Positions 43,579 through 52,986 of a DNA stretch of 63,081 bases are shown piece after piece. This DNA comes from Sporolactobacillus spathodeae (GTDB lineage Bacteria; Bacillota; Bacilli; Bacillales; Sporolactobacillaceae): the NCBI RefSeq assembly GCF_016908935.1, contig NZ_JAFBEV010000016.1, forward strand, positions 1 through 63,081. Reading direction: 5' to 3'. The stretch's first letter is position 1, and each line of letters starts with the position of its first letter. Below the pieces are notes generated by a model. The model did not search any database, was not told the origin of the DNA, and saw only the letters and a list, made by a program, of their open reading frames with translations. The position numbers and the translations under genes are program-made.

Positions 43579-44940
43579 TTAAAATTGATTTAAATAGTTG
43601 ATAACTGATTGACCAATTGCTTTTGCTAAATTCACAGGAACGGCGTTCCCAATCTGTTTATATTGATTTCCCATGCTACCAACAAACTGCCAGCTATCTG
43701 GAAAACTTTGTATTCTAGCATACTCTCTAATTGTAAAGGGCCTAGTTTTTTCTGGGTGGCAGCGTTCAGTTTGCTTTTGAGCTGGTGAAGTAGTTAGTGT
43801 AAGTGACGGTTCATTCCAAGATAATCTTCTCGCCATTCCTCGCCGACCCCCACCTGAGTTATAAGAAGCTCCCATATATTTTTTAGCGATTTCATCAGGT
43901 AAATCAACCCAACAGCCACCAGGAGGTACTAAATCAAGAATCTTAACTTTACTTTGAGGATAAGTAGCACCTAAACTTTTAGGGACATTACGTAGAATAT
44001 CATTTAAGACAGGCTTATAGACATGCGATTTGGGAAATTTGAAAGATTTTTTTTGTTTCTGATATAGATCGTTTCGAATGCCTATTATTACTATTCGTTC
44101 TCTCTTTTGTGCGACACTATAATTCCAAGCGTTTAAAATATTCCAAACAACATGATAACCTGCTTCTTCAAATACTTGTATCATAGTTTCTAAAGTTCTA
44201 CCATTATCATGGTTTACTAATCCTTTTACATTCTCTGCAATAAAGACCTTAGGTTGCAGTTGGTTTAACAATTGGGAGTATGGATAAAAAAGTGTACCCC
44301 TAGTATCATCCAATCCGTGTCTCAAGCCAGCATAACTAAAACTTTGACAAGGGTATCCACCCGATAATACGTCAAGTTCACCATCAAAATTAAACTGTTT
44401 ATGATTACGAATCCCCAGTCTAGCAATTTCATTAATATCTTCTTCCATAACATTCCAAGTAGGGCGATTATGGCGTAAAGTCTCACAAGCCTGATGATCT
44501 AGCTCAATATCAGCTATTGAATCCAATCCAGCTTGTTCTAATCCTAGAGACAATCCCCCTGCACCTGCAAATGTCTCAACTAAAGTATATGTATGTTGAG
44601 GTACTGTATTTCTAACATCTTCATACTCATCTAGACGATAATCAAAACGATTGATAGTGTTTGTCTCAAATAGATCCAACTGTTCTGTAGGTTCAGCCAC
44701 TATAAATGCGTTAGAAAAAGTAGGCATTCCATCACCTGTTTCTTCGATAATGATTTCTTTATATGATATATCCAATTCCTTCATTAACTTTAATACATTT
44801 GTTTTAATAGGGCTAAAACCTTCAGAAAGCATTTGTGATAATTGACTTTTATTCATTCTAAGTCTTTCAGCTAATTCTGTTTGAGTAGAGATATTTTTCT
44901 TCTTCATGGCTGTCTTTACAGCAGTTTTATTGATAAGCAT
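43579..44940 (-). CDS. C5-cytosine DNA methyltransferase with N-terminal HTH
   Basis: Residues 1-65 are an XRE-type HTH (NISTQTELAERLRMNKSQLS). The methyltransferase follows from about 115: motif I FAGAGGLSLGLEQAG, motif IV GGYPCQSFSYAG with the catalytic cysteine, motif VI ENVKGLV, motif VIII QKRERIVIIG, the target region, motif IX RRLSWNEPSLTLTT and motif X QIGNAVP. At 453 residues it is complete. AAGGTGG lies four bases before the ATG. The HTH fusion suggests it represses its own promoter, as known for SsoII/EcoRII-type methyltransferases, replacing a separate C protein. Confidence 0.92.
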   Translation of the reverse strand: MLINKTAVKTAMKKKNISTQTELAERLRMNKSQLSQMLSEGFSPIKTNVLKLMKELDISYKEIIIEETGDGMPTFSNAFIVAEPTEQLDLFETNTINRFDYRLDEYEDVRNTVPQHTYTLVETFAGAGGLSLGLEQAGLDSIADIELDHQACETLRHNRPTWNVMEEDINEIARLGIRNHKQFNFDGELDVLSGGYPCQSFSYAGLRHGLDDTRGTLFYPYSQLLNQLQPKVFIAENVKGLVNHDNGRTLETMIQVFEEAGYHVVWNILNAWNYSVAQKRERIVIIGIRNDLYQKQKKSFKFPKSHVYKPVLNDILRNVPKSLGATYPQSKVKILDLVPPGGCWVDLPDEIAKKYMGASYNSGGGRRGMARRLSWNEPSLTLTTSPAQKQTERCHPEKTRPFTIREYARIQSFPDSWQFVGSMGNQYKQIGNAVPVNLAKAIGQSVINYLNQF

Positions 44941-45196
44941 AAAACCACCTTTTTGTTTAAAATATTTTTAACAACCCAATTATAAATGACTTTAGCTTTT
45001 TTAGTCAATGGATATTTTACTAACAAGCCCCTCTGAATAAATCCAGCAATGGGCTTTATGGGGAAATATTACAATCTAATTCAAAATAGATATCTTTTCC
45101 CTCTAACTATGCCTTGTTGAATATAAAAATAATGTGATACACCATGATCTTTGAACGCTTTTGTCGAATTAATATGTAAAAAGAAACTCTCTATCT

Positions 45197-45402
45197 CCTG
45201 GCATTTTCTGAAAAAAGCCTTGCACATGAGGCGAATAAATCGCATAAATATCAGGAGCATCAGCTTACATTGTCAGAAGACTTCTTACTTCCTTTTGGTG
45301 GAATTTTGGATAAAGACAATTGTTGGGTATGGCTCGCCCAAATCATTCCTTGGTAGAAGGTTGAAGAACACTATGCCCCGGTATTTAAGAAAGCAAACGC
45401 CG
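45197..45402 (+). mobile_element. Relic of an IS transposase (IS5/IS1182-type N-terminus)
   Basis: The plus strand reads AFSEKSLAHEANKSHKYQEH, then QLTLSEDFLLPFGGILD, CWVWLAQIIPW, an in-frame TAG, then KVEEHYAPVFKKANAVFS and a stop. LTLSEDFLLPFGG..L...W..LA..IPW..VE..Y is the N-terminal pattern of DUF772-containing transposases. About 68 codons remain. The flanking gaps 44941-45196 and 45403-45712 show no gene. Confidence 0.6.
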
Positions 45403-45712
45403 TTTTTTCCTAATTCGTATCTATACGGTGATAAACCTTGAGAGACGCCCCAGGTTTCTCTGCACTTTTGTTATTTGTTCAGGAACATACATTCGTTTTC
45501 CTTAAATTCTCCATGGCATAAGCTATAGATTCACTAAAAAAATATCTATTAGTTTAGCAAACCCTACTTTGATTCAATCACTTCTTAATCCAGCCCCGCT
45601 GTACTTCAATAGAAGCCCTTTAACTACTCGACGAATTGCAGGCAACGGGCGTGACGATTGATGTATAAATTCAACGATCGAAACGACCACGCATTGAACA
45701 AGATTAACTATT

Positions 45713-46531
45713 TTACTTTTCATGAAAGATTCGTTTTGAGACAAGGCGTGAATACACATATTGATTCATTAGTCGTTCTGCATGACGATAATTCTTGTAC
45801 AGCTTGATGTTCTCAACAAAGACCTCCTTCAGGTCTCTTTTTCGACCCACGGTATGTTTTTCAGCCTTAGTTAATTGCGACCAAATTACATTCAAAACCC
45901 CTGATGCTACTTTCTGCATGGCTTCTTGTGACAGTTTGTTGAATCTAATGAAGGAATCGAACCTATAATACATGGCATTCCCCATAATTCTTCTTATTTC
46001 CAATTCCGATTCAAAGTTTGAGGTACAGATGATAATCATATTCTCTGTCTTTACCTCGTAGTTAGTATCACAGTATATGCCTTCGTCGAATATCTGATAG
46101 AAGGCACTGTACAATAATGGATTAACCTTATCAAATTCATCCAACAGGACAACATTGCTTTCACGATTACTAATATCTCTAGCAAAACTTCGCTGACTGG
46201 TCGAAGAACCAAATAGATAATCATATGCGGTCTGATTCTGAAACATAGATAACTGCTGGCGCATCAATTTGCCATCAAGAAGACGACTAAGGAATTTTGC
46301 TGTTTCTGTTTTTCCAACACCAGAAGGTCCGTAAAACATTAAAACTAACGGCTTAGAATGGTTAGGGGAATGATGATACTGGTACAAAGATTCAAGTATT
46401 CTTCTCTCAGCGCTATGTTGTCCCAATACTTCTCGATCATATTCCCGATGAAACTTATTCAACACATCCAGTGTCAGGTCTGGATAAGAATAGGAAATTA
46501 TCTCAACTTCATCAGCGTACATTTCTTTCAT
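45713..46531 (-). CDS. AAA+ ATPase (ClpB-C/AAA_2-like) of a three-gene operon
   Basis: The 272-residue frame has Walker A GPSGVGKTE, Walker B NVVLLDEFDK, sensor 1 IICTSN and a C-terminal helical lid. This is a single AAA+ module most like the second module of Clp ATPases. It has no peptidase-docking loop or second module. Its ATG overlaps the preceding stop (ATGA). Just upstream, a run of five G (46551-46555) separates it from the 101-residue frame. One extra base there would fuse the two through TYRIPPQTIIQQMKEMYADE, giving about 380 residues. I treat that as quite likely the true gene. Function unknown; the island context suggests defence or element maintenance. Confidence 0.7.
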   Translation of the reverse strand: MKEMYADEVEIISYSYPDLTLDVLNKFHREYDREVLGQHSAERRILESLYQYHHSPNHSKPLVLMFYGPSGVGKTETAKFLSRLLDGKLMRQQLSMFQNQTAYDYLFGSSTSQRSFARDISNRESNVVLLDEFDKVNPLLYSAFYQIFDEGIYCDTNYEVKTENMIIICTSNFESELEIRRIMGNAMYYRFDSFIRFNKLSQEAMQKVASGVLNVIWSQLTKAEKHTVGRKRDLKEVFVENIKLYKNYRHAERLMNQYVYSRLVSKRIFHEK

Positions 46532-46833
46532 CTGCTGAATAATTGTCTGCGGGGGATTCTGTAAGTAAATGGCATTAGCGATTCAATGGGCATACTCATT
46601 AATTCATAAAAGGTCTGAACCGCTCCAGCTGTCAGTTGCGAGAAAGAATTAGCTGCACCTACAAGCGTTTTTCCTCTTAGCTTTTTCTCGAAATCAGCTT
46701 TCTCCGCCTTTTCTACAACATTGTGAAGCACTTGGTCGTAGAAGGTGACGTACTCTGCCAACAACATTTTGTTGTCCTTAATCCGAGACGTAAAGAAACT
46801 GGAAGGACCAAAGATAATTTTAATTTTTTCCAT
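46528..46833 (-). CDS. 101-residue protein, or N-terminal domain of the AAA+ ATPase
   Basis: It begins MEKIKIIFGPSSFFTSRIKD and contains KKLRGKTLVGAANSFSQLTA. It is mostly helical with no motif I can assign. It overlaps the upstream stop by one base (TAATG) and the downstream AAA+ start by four. The last nine residues (RRQLFSR) look like out-of-frame text, while a one-base shift joins it smoothly to the ATPase. It is thus either a separate partner or the ATPase N-terminus cut off by a homopolymer error. Confidence 0.5.
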   Translation of the reverse strand: MEKIKIIFGPSSFFTSRIKDNKMLLAEYVTFYDQVLHNVVEKAEKADFEKKLRGKTLVGAANSFSQLTAGAVQTFYELMSMPIESLMPFTYRIPRRQLFSR

Positions 46834-47207
46834 TAGACTCTAGACTCTACTCCCGCGAGTACGATATCAAACATAACTAATTGTTTAGTCTTTTCCGACG
46901 GTTCATTAATTGAAGCGGCAACTTGCTCAGAACTCAAGCTGTCCATGTAATACTCAAAGTCCAATTGCTCTGGATTCTTCCTACCGGATTCCATACCATA
47001 TAAGGTCAAGTTCATATCAAATAGATCAGCGATACTGTAGTTATGCAAAAAGGCTGCATTATTAAAGCGGAATATCACCTCTACATCATCTTCATTCACA
47101 CCAATCAATTCATAGTATCCCTTTCCAAGCCGTAAAGCGTCATATATCTTATTAAACTTTATTTTCATATTATTACCAACATCAACATCTCCATCGCTCA
47201 TTACCAT
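46833..47207 (-). CDS. 124-residue unknown protein, first gene of the AAA+ operon
   Basis: I do not recognise it. The likely start is MKIKFNKIYDAL (47168); the longer frame adds MVMSDGDVDVGNN without a binding site. It has acidic surface-like segments (GVNEDDVEVIFRFNNAAF, EYYMDSLSSEQVAASINEPS) and no membrane segment. One-base overlap with the next gene shows co-transcription with the AAA+ ATPase. It could be an adaptor or substrate-recognition partner. Confidence 0.5.
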   Translation of the reverse strand: MVMSDGDVDVGNNMKIKFNKIYDALRLGKGYYELIGVNEDDVEVIFRFNNAAFLHNYSIADLFDMNLTLYGMESGRKNPEQLDFEYYMDSLSSEQVAASINEPSEKTKQLVMFDIVLAGVESRV

Positions 47208-47359
47208 ATATGGTGAAACAGCTTGAATATATTCAATCGAATTATGATCATTCCCCCTCGTAAAAGTTAACTGAAATTATACTACAAATCGAACGTGTGT
47301 TCCATAACGATTCCATACTATTTAGTTCACTGACCTAGTATCATAAGTGAGGATGTGTC

Positions 47360-48116
47360 TTAATACTCTTCCGAACGTTTCATCATCTTGTAAGACTCGT
47401 AAATATGCTGAAGTAATGTGTCCCAGTGCCCCATTAATCGAGAGATACTATATAAATCATTACTTTTGCACAATTGCTTCTGGACAAAGCAGTGACGGCA
47501 CGTGTGAGGAATGTTTCAAAATCTCGTTTCGGGCACCAGAATTAGCTACATGCTCATTCAAAATCTTATTGATACGTAAATAACTTAACTGGCGTGCTGA
47601 CTGATTTAGGTAGAGATAGTCTTCAATTTCAAGATCATCTTCGTGTTTGGAAAGTTCAGCTCTTCAGACCTGATATTTGAGTAACTCGTGCTTTAGAATG
47701 GGACAAATGTAAATTGTTCGTTCTTTGAGCCTTTGCCATGAATCCAATATCTGTTGTGTTCACATCGGCCATTTTGATAGAAATAAGTTCTGTATCCTTA
47801 TTACACAATCGAATAGCACCATCAAAATAAGTTTGTGTCAACGTTGTAGAAGGTCTTCCCAGTAGTGAAAGGCCGTTCGAAAGGGACACTGTATAATCAT
47901 GATGTTACAGTTAGCGTTTCTCCGATGCTCTGAAAAAGAAGTTCCAAATCACGTAATTTTAAAAAGGTCAAAAGAATCCACATCAACCGTATCCTACAGC
48001 ACTGGATGCAAGAGGGGAGGCAATAGAATCAGGCTATCAATCACTCCCTTTACTGCATTCAAACAATGTTTAATTAAGATCAAGCAGGTATTCCTGCGTA
48101 ACTCTTTCAACTGCAT
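47360..48116 (-). pseudogene. Decayed tyrosine recombinase (integrase)
   Basis: A start with AGGGAG (ATG 48116) reads MQLKE and, one frame over, VTQEYLLDLN, the usual integrase N-terminus. Downstream fragments in shifting frames give FDGAIRLCNKDTELISIKMA, KERTIYICPILKHELLKYQV, LEIEDYLYLNQSARQLSYLR, then HTCRHCFVQKQL and LYSISRLMGHWDT. The HxxRH and GHxxT-like boxes and the order match a full-length phage/ICE integrase of about 250 residues. Several frameshifts and stops make it dead. It lies 124 bp downstream of guaA on the same strand. The guaA 3' end is a known integration site for genomic islands. Confidence 0.78.
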
Positions 48117-48240
48117 AAGAAAAACTCCCTTCATTCGTTTGAATTGAAGAGAGTCTTAATCGTTGCGGGCTTTACTTTGAAAATTAACAATAACCGTTAA
48201 TACGTTGTATTATCAACGACTTTGCATGTGTAATTTTCCA

Positions 48241-49782
48241 TTATTCCCACTCAATCGTTGCCGGTGGCTTTGAGGTGATGTCATAGACGATGCGGTTGAC
48301 GTGTTCGACTTCGTTGACGATGCGTGTCGAGATTTTTTCGAGTACATCCCACGGAATCCGCGCCCAATCGGAGGTCATGCCGTCGATTGAGGTGACGGCG
48401 CGGATCGCGATGCAGTGATCGTATGTTCGGCCGTCGCCCATGACGCCGACGCTCTGGATATTCGGCAGCACGGTGAAGTATTGCCAGATGTCGCGTTCGA
48501 GTCCGGCGTTTTTGACTTCTTCACGGAGAATCGCGTCGGATTCGCGGACGATTGCAAGTTTTTCTTCGTCGATCGCGCCGAGCACGCGGATACCGAGACC
48601 CGGACCTGGGAACGGCTGGCGCCAAACGATGTCGTCAGCCAAACCAAGTTCGCTGCCGAGCTTGCGGACTTCGTCTTTGAACAGCGTGTTGAGCGGTTCG
48701 ATCAGTTTGAAGGTCATGTCTTCTGGCAGGCCGCCGACGTTATGGTGCGATTTAATCGTCTGCGAGGAACCGCCGGCGCCGCTTTCGACCACGTCCGTAT
48801 AAAGCGTGCCTTGAACGAGCCAATCGATATCGCTTAATTTCTGTGCTTCTTCTTCGAAAAGATAGATAAATTCATTGCCAATAATTTTGCGTTTGCGTTC
48901 TGGATCACTGATGCCTTCCAGTTTATCGAGGAAGCGTTTCGACGCATCGACGTAAACGAAGTTCATATGGAAGCGGTTCTTGAACGTTTCAACAACGCCT
49001 TCGGCTTCGCCTTTGCGCAGCAGCCCGTGATTGACGAACACGCAAGTCAGCTGATCGCCGATCGCTTTATGCACGAGCGCAGCCGCTACGGAAGAATCAA
49101 CGCCGCCGCTTAGCGCGCAGAGCACTTGGCCGTTGCCGACTTGAGCGCGGATTTTCTCGACCTGTTCGTCGATGAAGTGTTCCATCGACCAGCTCTTTTC
49201 AGCGCCGCAGATTTTGAAAATAAAATTGCTTAATAATTCAATGCCGTATTTCGTATGACGCACTTCTGGATGGAACTGAACGCCGTATAATTTCTTGGCA
49301 GCATCACTCATCGCTGCGACCGGGCAGGATTCACTGCGCGCTTCAACCTTGAAACCGGCTGGCGGTGTCTTGACCAAATCGCCATGGCTCATCCATACGT
49401 TCTGTTCCGCCGGCAGGCCGGCGAAAAGCGTGCTTGTGGTGTCAGCGGAAATATCCGCTTTACCGTACTCGCGATGCGACGCGCGTGCCACATCCGCACC
49501 GAAATGAACGCTCATCAATTGCATGCCGTAGCAAATGCCGAGAACCGGAATACCCAGTTCAAAGATATCCGGGTCGCATTTTGGCGCACCCTCGCCATAG
49601 ACACTATTCGGTCCGCCGGAAAAAATAATACCCTTTGGCTGTTTCTCCTTAATCTGCGCCGCCGTCAGTGTATTCGGCATCAGTTCACTGTAGACGCCCA
49701 AGTCGCGGATTCGGCGAGCAATCAGCTGATTGTACTGACCGCCAAAGTCCATCACGATAATCAAATTATTCGGCTGTCCCAT
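48241..49782 (-). CDS. guaA: GMP synthase (glutamine-hydrolysing)
   Basis: GuaA converts XMP to GMP using ATP and glutamine. The 513-residue protein has the class I amidotransferase domain with catalytic Cys in GICYGMQLM and the His/Glu pair in [10 protein letters not shown]. The ATP-pyrophosphatase P-loop is [13 protein letters not shown], followed by the C-terminal dimerisation domain ending [12 protein letters not shown] favour the ATG at 49782 ([14 protein letters not shown]), although AAAGGA directly abuts it. The frame stays open to a GTG at 49815 with no better signal. The 3' end borders the accessory island. I saw no terminator immediately after the stop. The 49816-50152 gap holds no gene. 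Confidence 0.95.
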   Translation of the reverse strand: MGQPNNLIIVMDFGGQYNQLIARRIRDLGVYSELMPNTLTAAQIKEKQPKGIIFSGGPNSVYGEGAPKCDPDIFELGIPVLGICYGMQLMSVHFGADVARASHREYGKADISADTTSTLFAGLPAEQNVWMSHGDLVKTPPAGFKVEARSESCPVAAMSDAAKKLYGVQFHPEVRHTKYGIELLSNFIFKICGAEKSWSMEHFIDEQVEKIRAQVGNGQVLCALSGGVDSSVAAALVHKAIGDQLTCVFVNHGLLRKGEAEGVVETFKNRFHMNFVYVDASKRFLDKLEGISDPERKRKIIGNEFIYLFEEEAQKLSDIDWLVQGTLYTDVVESGAGGSSQTIKSHHNVGGLPEDMTFKLIEPLNTLFKDEVRKLGSELGLADDIVWRQPFPGPGLGIRVLGAIDEEKLAIVRESDAILREEVKNAGLERDIWQYFTVLPNIQSVGVMGDGRTYDHCIAIRAVTSIDGMTSDWARIPWDVLEKISTRIVNEVEHVNRIVYDITSKPPATIEWE

Positions 49783-50152
49783 TCCTTTGAAGCACCCCGT
49801 TCTATTTAATATCACTCAGATCATTTAACTGTTTCAGCAAATTCTTCGAGATGCCGCCCTTTTGAAACATCGGACGACAAATCATCTTTGTTTTCGACAA
49901 AAGAAAACAGGCACTATGTTTTCATTTTATCAATCCACCCGCACAAGGGCAAGTCAAAAAAAGGATCATCGCTACACAAAGAACCCGCTGGATTATTTCG
50001 TACCACTTGTAAAAGACATCCAATTTTAATGCGTCTGTCATTATTTTTATAGCAAATTTTAACAATCGATCTTTATAATATTTTTTTATAAGAAAGGAGG
50101 GTAGAAAAAATTGGAATCTATTAAACATTGAAAAGGAGGCTTACGGTCTGCA

Positions 50153-51616
50153 GTGAAAAAGAAGTTGCTTGCATCAATCATTCTCGGATTTATGTTTTTC
50201 ACTTTCTATGGAACGGTTCAGCCGGCCCATGCGGCATCCTCATTATACACATGGATGCCTTCAAGGCTTTACAAAACTGCCACGGGTACAAGTTATTCCA
50301 CAACGGTTTATAGCGGCGTTCAGGTCATCAATTACGGAAAATCGCACAGCAGGTATCACGTCAAGGTGGGCACGAAAACAGGTTATATCAAAGCCTACAA
50401 TCTAGCCACTGCGAAGATCAAAAAGACCGATTTTTTCGGTTCGAAAGTGTATAAACAGGCCAAGATAGGCGCCTATATTGCCTCACTACGTGCCGGTAAG
50501 TCTGTCTATCTGAAAAGTTCTAGCCGGATAAACGGCATGTACCTCGTCCATTATATCGGCACAAGCTATTCCGGTTACGTCGCCGCCAATCATTTCACGG
50601 CACCGTCAACGAAGTATACATGGACAGGATCGTATCTTTATACATCTTCAACAGGATCCACGCATAGAATGACGCTGAACAGCGGCACGTCAGTCCAAGC
50701 ATTTGGTTCTTCCAATCAACGCACGCTCGTTAAAGTCGATGGTACATACGGCTATATTAAGAATTATAACCTCGTCTCTACCTTAATTAAGAAAACGATT
50801 TATACGAGCACACCGCTTTTTAGTACAGCAACTGGCACGACACCCCTGACTACATTAGCTGTTACTAAGAAGGTTTACGTCAAGGAAACTGCGAATAATC
50901 GCTATCACGTACATGTTATTGGCACATCGCGTAATGGATGGATTGTGACGTCTTCCTGTACCCCAACGACTGTATCCAAAGATCTGGTGACGACAACGAA
51001 GGGGGTTGATGTCAGCCATTATCAATCCTTGACACAAACTAGCTTTAACAGTCTTCGATCCGCTGGTTATAGTTTTGTTATTTTAAAAGCAAGTGAAGGA
51101 ACAACCTATACAGATCCCACCTTCTATACTTACTATAAATACGCGAAAAACGCCGGGCTTTCTGTCCATGCCTATCACGTAATTGGCAATTCGTCGACTT
51201 CTTCCGCCACTCCTCGTGCAGAAGCTGCGCATTTCGCCTCTGTTCTCAGCCAGACAAAAGCAGAGACCGGTTATACTTTTGATGGGTATGCCTTTGAAGA
51301 CGTGGAGGCTACAAAAAGCAATGGCATTACAACCGCTTGGTGGGAAAATAATGCTGTTTCATCCATTAGTTATTTTCTAAATGAATTAACAAGCTCAGGT
51401 CAAGCTAAAATAGGCGTTTATTCCAACTATTCGTCCTGGACAAGCTATTTGCAAAATCACACGTCGACCTGGCCAACTGCAACGAAAATTTGGCTGGCGC
51501 GATACAACGAGACCCTTGGAACCAACGCCGATATCTGGCAATATACAAGTACTGGAACAATCGACGGATTTGACACTTCTGGAAGCCTAGACATAGACAT
51601 TGGTTATTCTATTTAA
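50153..51616 (+). CDS. Secreted GH25 lysozyme with N-terminal SH3-like repeats
   Basis: This is an extracellular muramidase of 487 residues. The signal peptide is MKKKLLASIILGFMFFTF with a probable cut after AHA. Three to four SH3-like wall-binding repeats (GYIKAYNL, GYVAANHF, GYIKNYNL, GWIVTSS) span about residues 30-280. The GH25 domain then starts KGVDVSHYQ, with the catalytic acids in AFEDVE, and ends DIWQYTS...DIDIGYS. It starts at GTG with AAAAGGAGG about 13 bp upstream. An additional AAAGGAGGG at 50094 has no worthwhile frame behind it. It is single and closed by a terminator. A role in cell separation or wall turnover is likely. Confidence 0.88.
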   Translation: MKKKLLASIILGFMFFTFYGTVQPAHAASSLYTWMPSRLYKTATGTSYSTTVYSGVQVINYGKSHSRYHVKVGTKTGYIKAYNLATAKIKKTDFFGSKVYKQAKIGAYIASLRAGKSVYLKSSSRINGMYLVHYIGTSYSGYVAANHFTAPSTKYTWTGSYLYTSSTGSTHRMTLNSGTSVQAFGSSNQRTLVKVDGTYGYIKNYNLVSTLIKKTIYTSTPLFSTATGTTPLTTLAVTKKVYVKETANNRYHVHVIGTSRNGWIVTSSCTPTTVSKDLVTTTKGVDVSHYQSLTQTSFNSLRSAGYSFVILKASEGTTYTDPTFYTYYKYAKNAGLSVHAYHVIGNSSTSSATPRAEAAHFASVLSQTKAETGYTFDGYAFEDVEATKSNGITTAWWENNAVSSISYFLNELTSSGQAKIGVYSNYSSWTSYLQNHTSTWPTATKIWLARYNETLGTNADIWQYTSTGTIDGFDTSGSLDIDIGYSI

Positions 51617-51630
51617 TTCTAGCCATTCTT

Positions 51631-51656
51631 AACGCCGATTATGGCGTTTTTTTTAT
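51631..51656 (+). terminator. Terminator after the first lysozyme gene
   Basis: AACGCC (51631-51636) pairs with GGCGTT (51643-51648), followed by eight T in total. Confidence 0.8.
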
Positions 51657-51676
51657 GCAAGGGCACCGCACGTTCA

Positions 51677-52960
51677 CTAGAGCAGAAAGTAGCGCAGTAC
51701 AATATAAATGCTAGAAATGACGATCGACAGTAGCATCACTGGCATGCCAATCTTCATAAAACTGAAAAAAGTTATCCGGTGACCCTTTTGCGCGGCAAGA
51801 CCCGCAACGACCAAATTCGCGCTGGCACCGATCAGCAAACCATTACCGCCAAGACAGGCGCCAAGAGACAAACTCCACCAAATTGGTTCCATGTTTTCCA
51901 AGCCCATTTTACCCATATCCTGGATAAGTGGAATCATCGTTGCCACATAAGGAATATTGTCGACAAAGGCAGAGGCAAAGGCACTGAACCATAGCACGAG
52001 CAACGCCGTCGGTAGCGGACGTCCGCCTGTCCAGCTGACCGCCTCAGCCGCCAGCATGCGGATCACACCTGTCTGAACAAGTCCGCCGACAAGAAGGAAC
52101 AAGCCAATAAAAAAGAACAGTGTTGGCCATTCAACAGCCGCCAATGCTTGCGCCAAATGCTGCTCGCCAGTCAGCAGCAGCAAAAAGAAAGCACCCGTCA
52201 GCGCAATCGTGGCAGTTTCCACATGTAGGGTACCATGAAAGAAGAAAGCCGTTATCGTCAGCCCTAAAACAGCCAACGATTGAATCATCAGTTTTTTATC
52301 ACGTAATTCATCCGCCGCATGAAGTTGCTGCAACTTCTCGCGCGCTTCCTCAGTGGCGTGCAGTGCATGGCGGAAGATCAAGCTAAGAAACAGCAGCGTG
52401 GCTGCAGCAACGATGCCAATCACTGGCGCCAAATTGGTGATAAAATCGAGGAAACTGAGTGTTGGTACCGCGCTGCCGATCATAATGTTCGGCGGATCGC
52501 CAATCATTGTCGCGGTGCCGCCAATATTCGACATGAAAACTTCGGAAATCAGAAAAGGTGTCGGTAAAATGCCAAGCCTTTTCGCGATGCTGAACGTCAT
52601 CGGAACGATCAGAAGCACGGTCGTGACGTTATCCAGAAACGCGGAGCCGATCGCGGTCAACAGCGACAAGGCGATTAGAAGCGCGAGCGGGCGTCCTTTC
52701 ACTTTCTGCGCGGACCAAATCGCCAGAAACTGGAAGACACCGGTTTTTGACAGCAGCGACACGAGAATCATCATGCCAATTAACAGCCCAATTGTATTGA
52801 AGTCAATAAAATGTATCGCTGTTTTTTGATCTAGAACCCCCAAAAACAGCAGCGCCGCGGCGCCAAGCATCGCAATAATTGTGCGATGGATTTTTTCCGA
52901 GATGATGAAACCATAACTAATAAAAAATATAATAATTGCGATCCATGCTTGATTAGACAC
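51677..52960 (-). CDS. ArsB/NhaD-type ion transporter (IT superfamily)
   Basis: This is a membrane carrier of 427 residues with about eleven to twelve helices in two inverted halves. Each half has the signature of the ArsB/P-protein/NhaD group: SAFLDNVTTVLLIVPM with NIGGTATMIGDPPNIMIG, and SAFVDNIPYVATMIPL with LGACLGGNGLLIGASANLV. No arsenic genes are near, so Na+/H+ antiport or anion transport fits better than arsenite export. It starts at GTG with GGAG nine bases upstream. It lies 26 bp downstream of the CPA2 antiporter, so the two are probably co-transcribed. Confidence 0.82.
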   Translation of the reverse strand: MSNQAWIAIIIFFISYGFIISEKIHRTIIAMLGAAALLFLGVLDQKTAIHFIDFNTIGLLIGMMILVSLLSKTGVFQFLAIWSAQKVKGRPLALLIALSLLTAIGSAFLDNVTTVLLIVPMTFSIAKRLGILPTPFLISEVFMSNIGGTATMIGDPPNIMIGSAVPTLSFLDFITNLAPVIGIVAAATLLFLSLIFRHALHATEEAREKLQQLHAADELRDKKLMIQSLAVLGLTITAFFFHGTLHVETATIALTGAFFLLLLTGEQHLAQALAAVEWPTLFFFIGLFLLVGGLVQTGVIRMLAAEAVSWTGGRPLPTALLVLWFSAFASAFVDNIPYVATMIPLIQDMGKMGLENMEPIWWSLSLGACLGGNGLLIGASANLVVAGLAAQKGHRITFFSFMKIGMPVMLLSIVISSIYIVLRYFLL

Positions 52961-52986
52961 TATCCATTACTCCTTTTTAAATCCCC

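Noticed and set aside
50096-50128. Micro-ORF behind AAAGGAGGG upstream of the first lysozyme
   Set aside because: Only six codons from a TTG start. I keep the odd ribosome-binding sequence as an observation, not as a gene.
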